DNA from: Solihabitans fulvus
GTDB lineage: Bacteria > Actinomycetota > Actinomycetes > Mycobacteriales > Pseudonocardiaceae
Length of the DNA stretch: 64,000 nt
Assembly: GCF_008386585.1 (NCBI RefSeq)
Contig: NZ_VUOB01000019.1
Span: 46,848-110,847 of the forward strand
Reading direction: 5' to 3'
Part shown: in pieces, positions 44,780 to 52,297 of the stretch
Layout of the letters: the number at the start of each line of letters is the position of its first letter
Numbering within the stretch: position 1 is the first letter of the stretch
The notes under the pieces: generated by a model
Databases searched by the model: none
What the model saw: the letters and a program-made list of their open reading frames with translations, nothing else
What the model was told of the DNA's origin: nothing
Position numbers and translations under genes: made by a program

Positions 44780-46102
44780 CTAGCTCGGGAGCGGGTAGCC
44801 GCGTGGGGCGATGAGGTACACCACGCCGCCCGAGCCGTCGCCAACGCTGCCGTCCGCCCGATAACGCTTGGTGCGCAACCAGATGTTCTCGAACTGGGTG
44901 CGCTTGTACACGTGCCGGACCTGCGCGTCGGTCGCCGAGGCCGGGTCGTTGGCGATCACGTCGCCGGTCGGGGTGAACCCGACGACCACCATCAGATGGC
45001 CCGACGTGCCGTAACCCGCGCCATCCAGCTCGTCGGCCCGGAACGACTGCGAGGTCACCACCGGAACGCCCAGCCGGACGTAGTGCTCCAGCTCGGTCAG
45101 CGACCGCAGCCTGGTGATGTGCGCCGCGAGACCATAGCTCGCCGCGTAGGCCGCGTTGAACGGCCAGTTCCCCGCGCCCTGGTAGGAGTAGTCGTAGGTG
45201 TTGCGGGCGGCCTGGTCCACGCTCGGGTCCGCGTAGCTCGGGTCCACCCAGGACAGTTGCGCCGCAGTCGGCGTCCTGCCCCAGTACTCCACCACCATCT
45301 CGGTCGAGGTCGGGCTGCACCACGCCTCGCCGCCGCCGTCGTACTGCGGGTACTGGCCGGCGTGCACGTCCTGCGAGTAGCGGGGGACCGGCAGCTCCAC
45401 ACCCCACGCCCCGCCGGAACGGCTTGGCGGCACGGTGAACCGGTCCGGCACGGCCGAGGTCATCGCGCCGAGCGCGGACAGCGTCGGGGACGCCGTCGTG
45501 CCCTGCGCCCGGTACAGCGTCACGCGCAGTTCGTAGGCCCGCAGCGCGACGCCCTGCGCGGCCTGGAAGGTGTCCACGTCGATCTCGCCGGTCGCGTCGG
45601 ACTGGCCGGCGACGCTGGTGCGCTGGATGTCGCCGTCGCCAGACGCCCACCGCCCCATCACGTACCAGGCGGTGTCGGCGCCCTTGTCGGTGCGGCCGCG
45701 CATCTCCACCTGGAGCCAGGCGCCGGCCGGCGTCTCCGCGTTCCACGACGCGATCAGCTGCGACGCGTCGAAACCCTGCGTGTGGCGCGGCGAGGTCCAT
45801 CGCGCGTAGTCGTAGGCCCTGGTGGTGCCGAGCCCCGGCTCGGTGTGCGTGATCGTGCCAGCCGGATGGCCGATGGTGAGGCCGCCCGGCGTCCACGCCG
45901 TGCCCTCGGCCGACCCGGCCAGGAACTCGGCCGAACGCCACTGGTGGTAGTCCACCTTCGCGTCGTCCGGCCCGGTGCGGCCGCTGGCCCCGGTCGGCGG
46001 TGAACCCAGCGAGTCGGCAGGAGCCGCGCCGACCGGGACGGCCGACACCATGGTGAGCGCGCCGCCGACCAGGACGGCGAGCAGCGTCGCGAGTGTCCTC
46101 AT
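44780..46102 (-). CDS. Secreted peptidase C39-like protein
   Basis: A 440-residue exported protein. The signal peptide (MRTLATLLAVLVGGALTMVS) has cleavage expected near VGAAPA. The first half is a beta-rich, lectin-like or substrate-binding region. The C-terminal half is a papain-like C39_2 domain: LPVPRYSQDVHAGQYPQYDG, then catalytic Cys in EAWCSPTSTEM, His in GTSGHLMVVVGF, and a following Asn/Asp pair (IANDPAS). It probably cleaves peptides outside the cell; the target is unknown. ATG 46102 places the signal peptide at the very start, whereas the longer frame from 46153 would not. Confidence 0.88.
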   Translation of the reverse strand: MRTLATLLAVLVGGALTMVSAVPVGAAPADSLGSPPTGASGRTGPDDAKVDYHQWRSAEFLAGSAEGTAWTPGGLTIGHPAGTITHTEPGLGTTRAYDYARWTSPRHTQGFDASQLIASWNAETPAGAWLQVEMRGRTDKGADTAWYVMGRWASGDGDIQRTSVAGQSDATGEIDVDTFQAAQGVALRAYELRVTLYRAQGTTASPTLSALGAMTSAVPDRFTVPPSRSGGAWGVELPVPRYSQDVHAGQYPQYDGGGEAWCSPTSTEMVVEYWGRTPTAAQLSWVDPSYADPSVDQAARNTYDYSYQGAGNWPFNAAYAASYGLAAHITRLRSLTELEHYVRLGVPVVTSQSFRADELDGAGYGTSGHLMVVVGFTPTGDVIANDPASATDAQVRHVYKRTQFENIWLRTKRYRADGSVGDGSGGVVYLIAPRGYPLPS

Positions 46103-46190
46103 GGAAACCACCCAACCTAGGTTGCTGGTGGGTGATTTTCGCTGTCGTGCCAATGCTTGTAAACGGCTGACCGGATGAAGGTCAGCCGTG

Positions 46191-47192
46191 TCAACGGGGT
46201 TGGGCCGGACGGGCTAGCAGCAGCGCGGTGTCGAGGTCCGGGTGGGCCTCCGGATGGTCGATCCACCACCTGGCGTAGGTCGGGTTGCGGTCGACCACCG
46301 CGCGGTAGGCGTGCGCCGCGCAGGCGAACACCTCGTGCGCCCGCCCGGCCAGCATGCCGTCCGAGCGGGTGGCCACCAGGATCTGCACCGACAGCGGATC
46401 CCCGCGCAACGGCCTGATCGCGATGCCGTCGCCGCTGCGCGAGGACGGCGCGGCCAGCGACACCGCGCCGTCGGAGACCAGGCCCCGCGCGGTGCTGCTC
46501 TCCGTGGTGTGGTGGGTGATCCTCGGCGTGAACCCGACGGCGTGGCAGGCGGCGTGCAGCTGCATCCGCATGGTGTTCTGCTCGGGCGGCGGCATCACCC
46601 AGTCGCTGTCGGCGAGGTCCCCGAGGTCGATCGACTCGCGCGCCGCCAGCGGGTTCCGCTCGCCGACCGCGACGAACTGCGGCTCGGTCAACAGCGTCCG
46701 CAGCTCGATGCCGCGCAGCTCGCGCTGCCGCATGCCGTCGAACCGCTCGAACACCGCGAGGTGCACCCGGCCGGCCATCAGCATCTCCAGCAGGGCGGGC
46801 GGCGACGGCTCGATCTCCGTGCGCACCTCGGTGCACCGGATCCGCGCCCGCAGCTCGGCCACCAGATGCGCGACGAACAGCATCGGCATGGAGCCGGCCA
46901 GCAGCGGGCCGCTGGCCGGGCCAGCGGCCCGCTCCCGTGCCGAGGTGAGCAGCTGGCCGAGGTCGTCGAGGACGACCCTGGCCGTGCTGATCACGTACCT
47001 GCCCAGCTCGGTGGGTACGCTGCCGGTGGGTGTTCGCTCGAACAACTGGCCGCCGAGCAACCGCTCGACCGACCTGAGCTGAGCGCTCAGCGCCGGCTGG
47101 GTGAGACCAAGCCGGGCCGCAGCCTTGGTGACGCTGCCTTCTTCAGCGATCGCGCAGACCGCTCGCAAGTGCCGAAGCTCTAGTTCGGGCAT
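46191..47192 (-). CDS. LysR family transcriptional regulator
   Basis: A 333-residue LTTR. The helix-turn-helix is SVTKAAARLGLTQPALSAQL (residues 20-39), and the C-terminal periplasmic-binding-like effector domain runs from about residue 90. It is followed closely by the C39 gene on the same strand (89 bp), and on its upstream side by a short gene with its own terminator, which is a possible target. Confidence 0.92.
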   Translation of the reverse strand: MPELELRHLRAVCAIAEEGSVTKAAARLGLTQPALSAQLRSVERLLGGQLFERTPTGSVPTELGRYVISTARVVLDDLGQLLTSARERAAGPASGPLLAGSMPMLFVAHLVAELRARIRCTEVRTEIEPSPPALLEMLMAGRVHLAVFERFDGMRQRELRGIELRTLLTEPQFVAVGERNPLAARESIDLGDLADSDWVMPPPEQNTMRMQLHAACHAVGFTPRITHHTTESSTARGLVSDGAVSLAAPSSRSGDGIAIRPLRGDPLSVQILVATRSDGMLAGRAHEVFACAAHAYRAVVDRNPTYARWWIDHPEAHPDLDTALLLARPAQPR

Positions 47193-47323
47193 AACGCCCT
47201 TCTATCCCTGTTCGCTATGAGCTGCCATACCGCGTTCGGGTCATAGTTCGGTGTCGACTGGTTGTACAGGGTGAACACTCCTCGCCCTCGCCCACCAGCT
47301 CCACACGGATGGAGAGGGGAGCA

Positions 47324-47503
47324 ATGCGGCTCCGGAAGTTCGGACTCAGCACGGTAGCGGCTCCACGCCCTGCCGCGCTGCCGTTCGGGCAGTCCGTTTG
47401 CGCGGAGTCCGGAAGTCGGGCGTGGTGCCAACGACCACAGTGGATCATCAACCACCGGCCGTCGCGCGGCGAGTCGATCTTGGTTCGCGCCGACCGCCGT
47501 TGA
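47324..47503 (+). CDS. 59-residue orphan small protein with own ribosome-binding site and terminator
   Basis: A small frame divergent from LysR. The ATG follows GAGAGGGGAGC and the stop is 5 bp from a long perfect-type hairpin, a pairing that argues for a real short gene. The peptide is basic with two cysteines (MRLRKFGLSTVAAPRPAALP, later VCAESGSRAWC). It has no signal peptide or membrane segment and no recognised family. LysR targets are often divergent to the regulator, so it may be under that control. An alternative is that it is only the leader of a terminated transcript. Confidence 0.45.
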   Translation: MRLRKFGLSTVAAPRPAALPFGQSVCAESGSRAWCQRPQWIINHRPSRGESILVRADRR

Positions 47504-47508
47504 TACCA

Positions 47509-47549
47509 GGGGCCGCCGACCGCGCGTGCGGCCGCGCGTCGGCGGCCCC
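47509..47549. terminator. Strong GC hairpin after the small gene
   Basis: A 12-bp stem (GGGGCCGCCGAC with complement) continues after one bulged base into five further pairs around a 6-nt loop. It begins 5 bp after the stop of the small gene at 47324-47503 and lies about 175 bp upstream of the EndoQ-UvrD gene. Confidence 0.8.
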
Positions 47550-47724
47550 CTCCTGCTGGCCCCGCCCCGGGCGCGCCCCCGGGGCGGGGTCGTTCATTTT
47601 CACCCGGTTGGCGGATCGGTAGCGTCCACTGTGGACGGATGATGCGGCGGTCGGGACTGCCCCGAAAGGCACCGGAAGCCGGCACCTGCGGCGCGTCGCC
47701 GACCGCGTGGGAGGATGCTCCGCC

Positions 47725-50700
47725 GTGCGTTACTACGCGGACCTCCACGTGCATTCGAAGTACAGCAGGGCCTGTAGCCGCGACTGCGACCTGGAGCACC
47801 TGGCCTGGTGGGCGCGCCGCAAGGGCATCTCGGTGATCGGCACCGGCGACTTCACCCATCCCGCGTGGGCCGAGGAACTGCGCACCAAGCTGGTGCCCGC
47901 CGAACCCGGCCTCTACCGGCTCCGCGACGACCTGGACCGCGAGGTGCTGCGCACCCTGCCGCCGAGCTGTCACGGCCCGGTGCGATTCCTGCTGGAAGTG
48001 GAGATCTCCACGATCTACAAGCGCGGCGATCGCACCCGCAAGGTGCACCACCTGTGCTACATGCCCGATCTCGCCGCCGCCGAGGAGTTCACCACGAGGC
48101 TTGGCCGGATCGGCAACCTCAAGTCCGACGGCAGGCCCATCCTCGGCCTCGACTCGCGCGACCTCCTGGAGATCACGCTGGAGTCCGGCGACGGCTCCTT
48201 CCTCATCCCCGCGCACGCCTGGACCCCCTGGTTCGCGGTGCTCGGCTCCAAGTCGGGCTTCGACGCCGTCGACGACTGCTACGTCGACCTCGCCGAGCAC
48301 GTGTTCGCGGTCGAGACCGGGCTGTCGTCGAACCCGGAGCTGAACTGGCAGGTGTCCGGCCTCGACCGGTTCCACCTGGTCAGCAACTCCGACGCGCACT
48401 CGCCGCCCGCGTTGGGGCGCAACGCGACCGTGCTCGACGGCGAGTTCGGCTACGCCGAGCTGCGCGGCGCCCTGGAGACCGGGGCAGGCTACGTCGGCAC
48501 CGTCGACATGTTCCCCGAGGAGGGCAAGTACCACCACGACGGCCACCGCAAGTGCGGGGTGCGGATGGAGCCCGCCGAGACCAGGGCGCACGGCGGGAAC
48601 TGCCCGGAGTGCGGGAAACCGCTCACCGTCGGCGTGCTCAGCCGCATCGAGGAGCTGGCCGACCACCCGAGGGGCCGCAGGCCGGACACGGCGGGGGAGT
48701 TCCTCAGCATCGTGCCGCTGCCCGAGATCATGGGCGAGATCCTCGGCGTCGGGCCGAAGAGCAAGGCCGTGCAGCAGAAGGTGACCGAGCTGGTCACCAC
48801 CCTCGGCCCCGAGCTGGCGATCCTGCTCGAACTGCCGCTCGACGAGCTGCGCGCGGCCAGGTCGCCGCTGCTGGTGGAGGCCGTCGAACGGCTGCGCTCC
48901 CAACGGGTTCGCCGGGACGCCGGCTACGACGGCGAGTACGGGACCATCTCGCTGTTCGCGCCGGGCGAGCTGTGCGCGCCGACCGAACAGGCCCCCGCCC
49001 TGTTCGACTTCGACCTGCCCGAACCCGCGCCGACGCCAGGACCGCGCAGGCCCGCCGCGCGAAAGCCCGAGCCGAGGACGCCCGAGTCGGAGCTGCTCGA
49101 ACTGGAGCTCGCCGAACCGCCGGGACAGCGGGCCGAACCGCCGACGGGGTCGCTGCTGGACGCGCTCGACCCGGACCAGCGCGCGGCTGCGGCGTCGGTG
49201 GACGGGCCGCTGCTCATTGTCGCGGGACCCGGCACCGGCAAGACCAGGACGCTGACCCACCGGCTGGCGAATCTCGTTACCGCGCAGGGCGTTTCCCCGC
49301 AGGAGTGCCTCGCGATCACGTTCACCCGGCGCGCCTGCGAGGAGATGCGGGAACGCCTCGATGCGCTCGTGCCAGAGCAGGGTCCGCTGATCACCGTGTC
49401 CACCTTCCACGGCCTCGGCCTCGCCGTGCTGCGGGAACAGCACGAACGGCTCGGGTTGGCGGCCGACTTCGGTGTCGCCGACGAGTCCGCGCGGCTGGCG
49501 GTGCTGCGCGGGCTGCTCGACGCGGCGACCAACCGCGAGGCCCGCCGTGCCCTGGAGACGGTCTCCGCCGCGAAACGGGCGGCAGCCACCGGAACACCGG
49601 CCGCAGCCACAGGGACACCAGCCACTGGAACACCGGCCGATCCAGCGTCTGCGGCCCTCGCCGAGCGCTACGACGCGGCGCTGCGGGCGCGCGGACTGGT
49701 CGACTTCGACGACCTGGTCACCCTGCCGGTGACGCTGTTGGCCGGGGATCCGGCGCTCGCCGCGAGCTACCGCGCCAGGTACCGCTGGATCTGCGTCGAC
49801 GAGTACCAGGACGTCGACGAGCTCCAGTACCGGCTGCTGCGGTTGCTGACCGACCAGGACGGAAACCTTTGTGCGATCGGCGATCCGGACCAGGCGATCT
49901 ACGCCTTCCGTGGCGCGAACGTGGGTTTCTTCCTGCGCTTCCAACAGGATTTCCCCGGCGCGCGGCTCGTGCAGCTGACCCGCAACTACCGGTCGAGCGG
50001 GGTGATCGTGGCCGGCGCGGTCGCCGCGATCGCGCCGAGCACCCTCGTGCCGGACCGGGCGCTGCACGCGATGCGCACCCTGCCGGCCGCGGACCGGATC
50101 GTGCTGCACGGCGCGGCGGACGAGGACGCCGAGGCGCAGTTCGTCGTGCGCAGCATCGAGGAGCTGCTCGGCGGCTCGTCCTTCCACTCCCGAGACTCCG
50201 GGCTGGTTGACTCCGACGGCGCGGCCGGCGGGCTGTCCTTCGACGACATCGCGGTGCTCTACCGCACCGACGCGCAGGCCCGGCCGATCATGGCTGCGCT
50301 GTCCCGCGAGGGCCTGCCGTTCCAGAAGCGCTCGCACAACCGCCTCGCCGGGCACCAGGGCGTGCAGGCCGTGCTGCGCCACCTGCCGGCCGATCCCGGC
50401 ACAGCGGCCCTGCCGCAGCTGGTGCGCGAGGCGGCCGCGCGGGCCATCGCGGACCTGGCGGGCGCCGACCAGGACGTCCTCGGCGGAGACCTGCCGGAAG
50501 CCGACCAGGTCGACGCCGTCCGCGAGGCGGTCGACCTGCTGGCCCCGCTCGCTGCGGCGCACAGCGCCGACCTCGCCGGGTTCCACGCGGAACTCGCGCT
50601 CGGCGCGGAGGTCGACACCTGGGACCCGAGGGCCGACCGCATCTCCCTGCTCACCCTGCACGCCGCCAAGGGACTGGAGTTCCCCGTGGTGTTCATCGTC

Positions 50701-50982
50701 GGCTGCGCGGACGGCGTGCTGCCGCTGCGCTGGCCCGGCGCGCGGGACACCACCACCGCGGCGCGACAACTGGAGGAGGAGGCCGAGGAGCGCAGGCTGT
50801 TCTTCGTCGGCATCAGCAGGGCCCAGTCGCACCTGCACCTCAGCCACGCCGCGCGCCGGGCCAGGGGCGAGCTGCGGCCGTCGCCCTTCCTGACCGCGCT
50901 CGATCCGCACCTGGTCGAGCGGCGGACGGCCGCGCCGGGTGGCCGGGGCGCGCGGCGGAGCCAGCAGCTGCGGCTGCTCTGA
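47725..50982 (+). CDS. EndoQ-like PHP nuclease fused to UvrD/Rep helicase
   Basis: A 1085-residue two-enzyme protein, probably in DNA repair. Residues about 1-420 match the EndoQ/TIGR00375 family. YYADLHVHSKYSRACSRDCD is the PHP metal start, and GTGDFTHPAW, LEVEISTIYK and SNSDAHSPPALGRNATV follow. A zinc-knuckle-like KCGVRMEP...CPECGKPL completes it. EndoQ nicks 5' of deaminated bases such as uracil and hypoxanthine. After a Pro-rich linker, residues about 475-1080 form an SF1 helicase: AGPGTGKTRT (Walker A, near 500), DEYQDVDE (Walker B), GDPDQAIYAFRGA, LTRNYRSS and LTLHAAKGLEFPVVF. GTG 47725 has GGAGGA upstream. Confidence 0.9.
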   Translation: MRYYADLHVHSKYSRACSRDCDLEHLAWWARRKGISVIGTGDFTHPAWAEELRTKLVPAEPGLYRLRDDLDREVLRTLPPSCHGPVRFLLEVEISTIYKRGDRTRKVHHLCYMPDLAAAEEFTTRLGRIGNLKSDGRPILGLDSRDLLEITLESGDGSFLIPAHAWTPWFAVLGSKSGFDAVDDCYVDLAEHVFAVETGLSSNPELNWQVSGLDRFHLVSNSDAHSPPALGRNATVLDGEFGYAELRGALETGAGYVGTVDMFPEEGKYHHDGHRKCGVRMEPAETRAHGGNCPECGKPLTVGVLSRIEELADHPRGRRPDTAGEFLSIVPLPEIMGEILGVGPKSKAVQQKVTELVTTLGPELAILLELPLDELRAARSPLLVEAVERLRSQRVRRDAGYDGEYGTISLFAPGELCAPTEQAPALFDFDLPEPAPTPGPRRPAARKPEPRTPESELLELELAEPPGQRAEPPTGSLLDALDPDQRAAAASVDGPLLIVAGPGTGKTRTLTHRLANLVTAQGVSPQECLAITFTRRACEEMRERLDALVPEQGPLITVSTFHGLGLAVLREQHERLGLAADFGVADESARLAVLRGLLDAATNREARRALETVSAAKRAAATGTPAAATGTPATGTPADPASAALAERYDAALRARGLVDFDDLVTLPVTLLAGDPALAASYRARYRWICVDEYQDVDELQYRLLRLLTDQDGNLCAIGDPDQAIYAFRGANVGFFLRFQQDFPGARLVQLTRNYRSSGVIVAGAVAAIAPSTLVPDRALHAMRTLPAADRIVLHGAADEDAEAQFVVRSIEELLGGSSFHSRDSGLVDSDGAAGGLSFDDIAVLYRTDAQARPIMAALSREGLPFQKRSHNRLAGHQGVQAVLRHLPADPGTAALPQLVREAAARAIADLAGADQDVLGGDLPEADQVDAVREAVDLLAPLAAAHSADLAGFHAELALGAEVDTWDPRADRISLLTLHAAKGLEFPVVFIVGCADGVLPLRWPGARDTTTAARQLEEEAEERRLFFVGISRAQSHLHLSHAARRARGELRPSPFLTALDPHLVERRTAAPGGRGARRSQQLRLL

Positions 50983-51062
50983 ATCCGCCCTGAATCCGCG
51001 AGGTCGCCGCAGGTCGGTGACCTAGGATCGGGCAAAACAGGCCACCTGGGGAGGCGGGCACG

Positions 51063-51476
51063 ATGACCGGGCACCACGAGCCGCTGCCGTACGACACGAC
51101 CGAGGCGACCTCGCCGTTCGGCATGGGGCTGCACCACGTGCAGCTGACCATCCCGCCGGGCAGCGAGCAGGAGTGCCGCCGGTTCTACGTCGACGTGCTC
51201 GGCATGTCCGAGGTGCGCAAGCCCCCGAACCTGGCCGCGCGCGGCGGCCTCTGGGTGCGCGCGGACCGGCTGGAGATCCACCTCGGCGTCGAGGCCGACT
51301 TCGTTCCGGCGCGCCGGGCGCACCCCGGCATCCTGGTCGCCGACGTCGACGCGCTCGCCGATCGGCTGGCCGGGCACGGCGTCGAGGTCACCTGGGACGA
51401 GAACTTCCCGGGATACCGCCGTTTCCACACCTTCGACAACCTCGGCAACCGCCTCGAGTTCATGACCCCCGCGTAG
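51063..51476 (+). CDS. VOC (glyoxalase/bleomycin-resistance fold) protein
   Basis: A 137-residue vicinal-oxygen-chelate protein. The betaalphabeta repeats begin GLHHVQLTIPPGSEQECRRF, with H in HHVQL as metal ligand. HLGVEADFVPARRAHPGI and a final NRLEFMTP, whose glutamate is the second typical ligand, complete the fold. Substrate is unknown. It precedes a phosphotransferase by 7 bp, so they form an operon. Confidence 0.87.
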   Translation: MTGHHEPLPYDTTEATSPFGMGLHHVQLTIPPGSEQECRRFYVDVLGMSEVRKPPNLAARGGLWVRADRLEIHLGVEADFVPARRAHPGILVADVDALADRLAGHGVEVTWDENFPGYRRFHTFDNLGNRLEFMTPA

Positions 51477-51483
51477 CGGCAGC

Positions 51484-52251
51484 ATGACGAGCCGAATCGA
51501 ACTGGCCGGCGGCTGGGACAGCGCCGCGACCCTGGTCGACGGGCGGTGGATCGAGCGGACGCCCCGGCGGCCCGAGGTCGCCGACGCGCTGCGCGTGGAG
51601 GCGCGGCTGATGCCGTGGCTGTCCGGCAGGCTCCCGCTGCCCGTGCCGGTGCCCGAGATCGTCGAGACGGGTCCGCTGGTCGCCAGGCATCCGTTGATCG
51701 CCGGCGAGCCGGCCGACCGGCTCACGGCCGCGCACGGCCGCGAGCTCGGCAGGTTCCTTCGCGCGCTGCACGACACTCCCATCGCCGCCGCCGTCGCGCT
51801 CGGGCTGCCGGACGCGTCCTCGGTGCTGCGCGCCAGAACCGAGACGCTGCAACGGTTCCAGGCTCTCGTGCTACCCCGCCTGCCGGCCGACCGGCGGGCG
51901 GCGGCCGACGCGCTGCTGACCGACGTCCTCGGCCTGCCCTGCGACACCGTGGTGCATGCGGATCTCGGGCCGGAGCACATCCTGGTCCGGCACGGCGACC
52001 TGAGCGGCGTCATCGACTGGTCCGACGCGCACGTCGACGACGCGGCCCTCGACCTCGGCTGGGTGCTGCACGGGACTCCGCCGGAGTTCGCCGCCGCCCT
52101 GGCCGAGGCGTACGGCGCGACCGAGGACCAGCGCCGCCGAGGGCTGTTGTGGCACCGGCTCGGGCCGTGGTTCGAGGTCGTGCACGGCCTGGACACCGAC
52201 CAGCCCGAACTGGTCGGGTCCGGTGTCGCCGGCGTGCTCGACCGGCTGTGA
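51484..52251 (+). CDS. Aminoglycoside phosphotransferase (APH) family protein
   Basis: A 255-residue kinase-fold protein. The catalytic loop is VVHADLGPEHILV, where His occupies the place usually held by Asn (H-x-D-x4-N), as in one actinobacterial branch. The metal motif is GVIDWSDAHVDDAALDLG. The N-lobe is short and lacks a convincing ATP-binding lysine motif. It could phosphorylate a small molecule or be a homoserine-kinase-like enzyme; resistance activity should not be assumed. It is translated just after the VOC gene. Confidence 0.82.
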   Translation: MTSRIELAGGWDSAATLVDGRWIERTPRRPEVADALRVEARLMPWLSGRLPLPVPVPEIVETGPLVARHPLIAGEPADRLTAAHGRELGRFLRALHDTPIAAAVALGLPDASSVLRARTETLQRFQALVLPRLPADRRAAADALLTDVLGLPCDTVVHADLGPEHILVRHGDLSGVIDWSDAHVDDAALDLGWVLHGTPPEFAAALAEAYGATEDQRRRGLLWHRLGPWFEVVHGLDTDQPELVGSGVAGVLDRL

Positions 52252-52297
52252 TCAGGAGCGCGTGACCAGACGTCTTCCCAGCAGACCCGGGCAGCGG

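Noticed and set aside
47215..50910. 1231-residue minus-strand frame opposite the EndoQ-UvrD gene
   Set aside because: Antisense shadow; the opposite strand carries complete nuclease and helicase motifs.
51945..51983. Catalytic-loop His in place of Asn in the APH-family protein as evidence of a dead enzyme
   Set aside because: I recall the H-x-DLGPEH pattern as frequent in an actinobacterial branch of this family, so it is not by itself a sign of inactivation.
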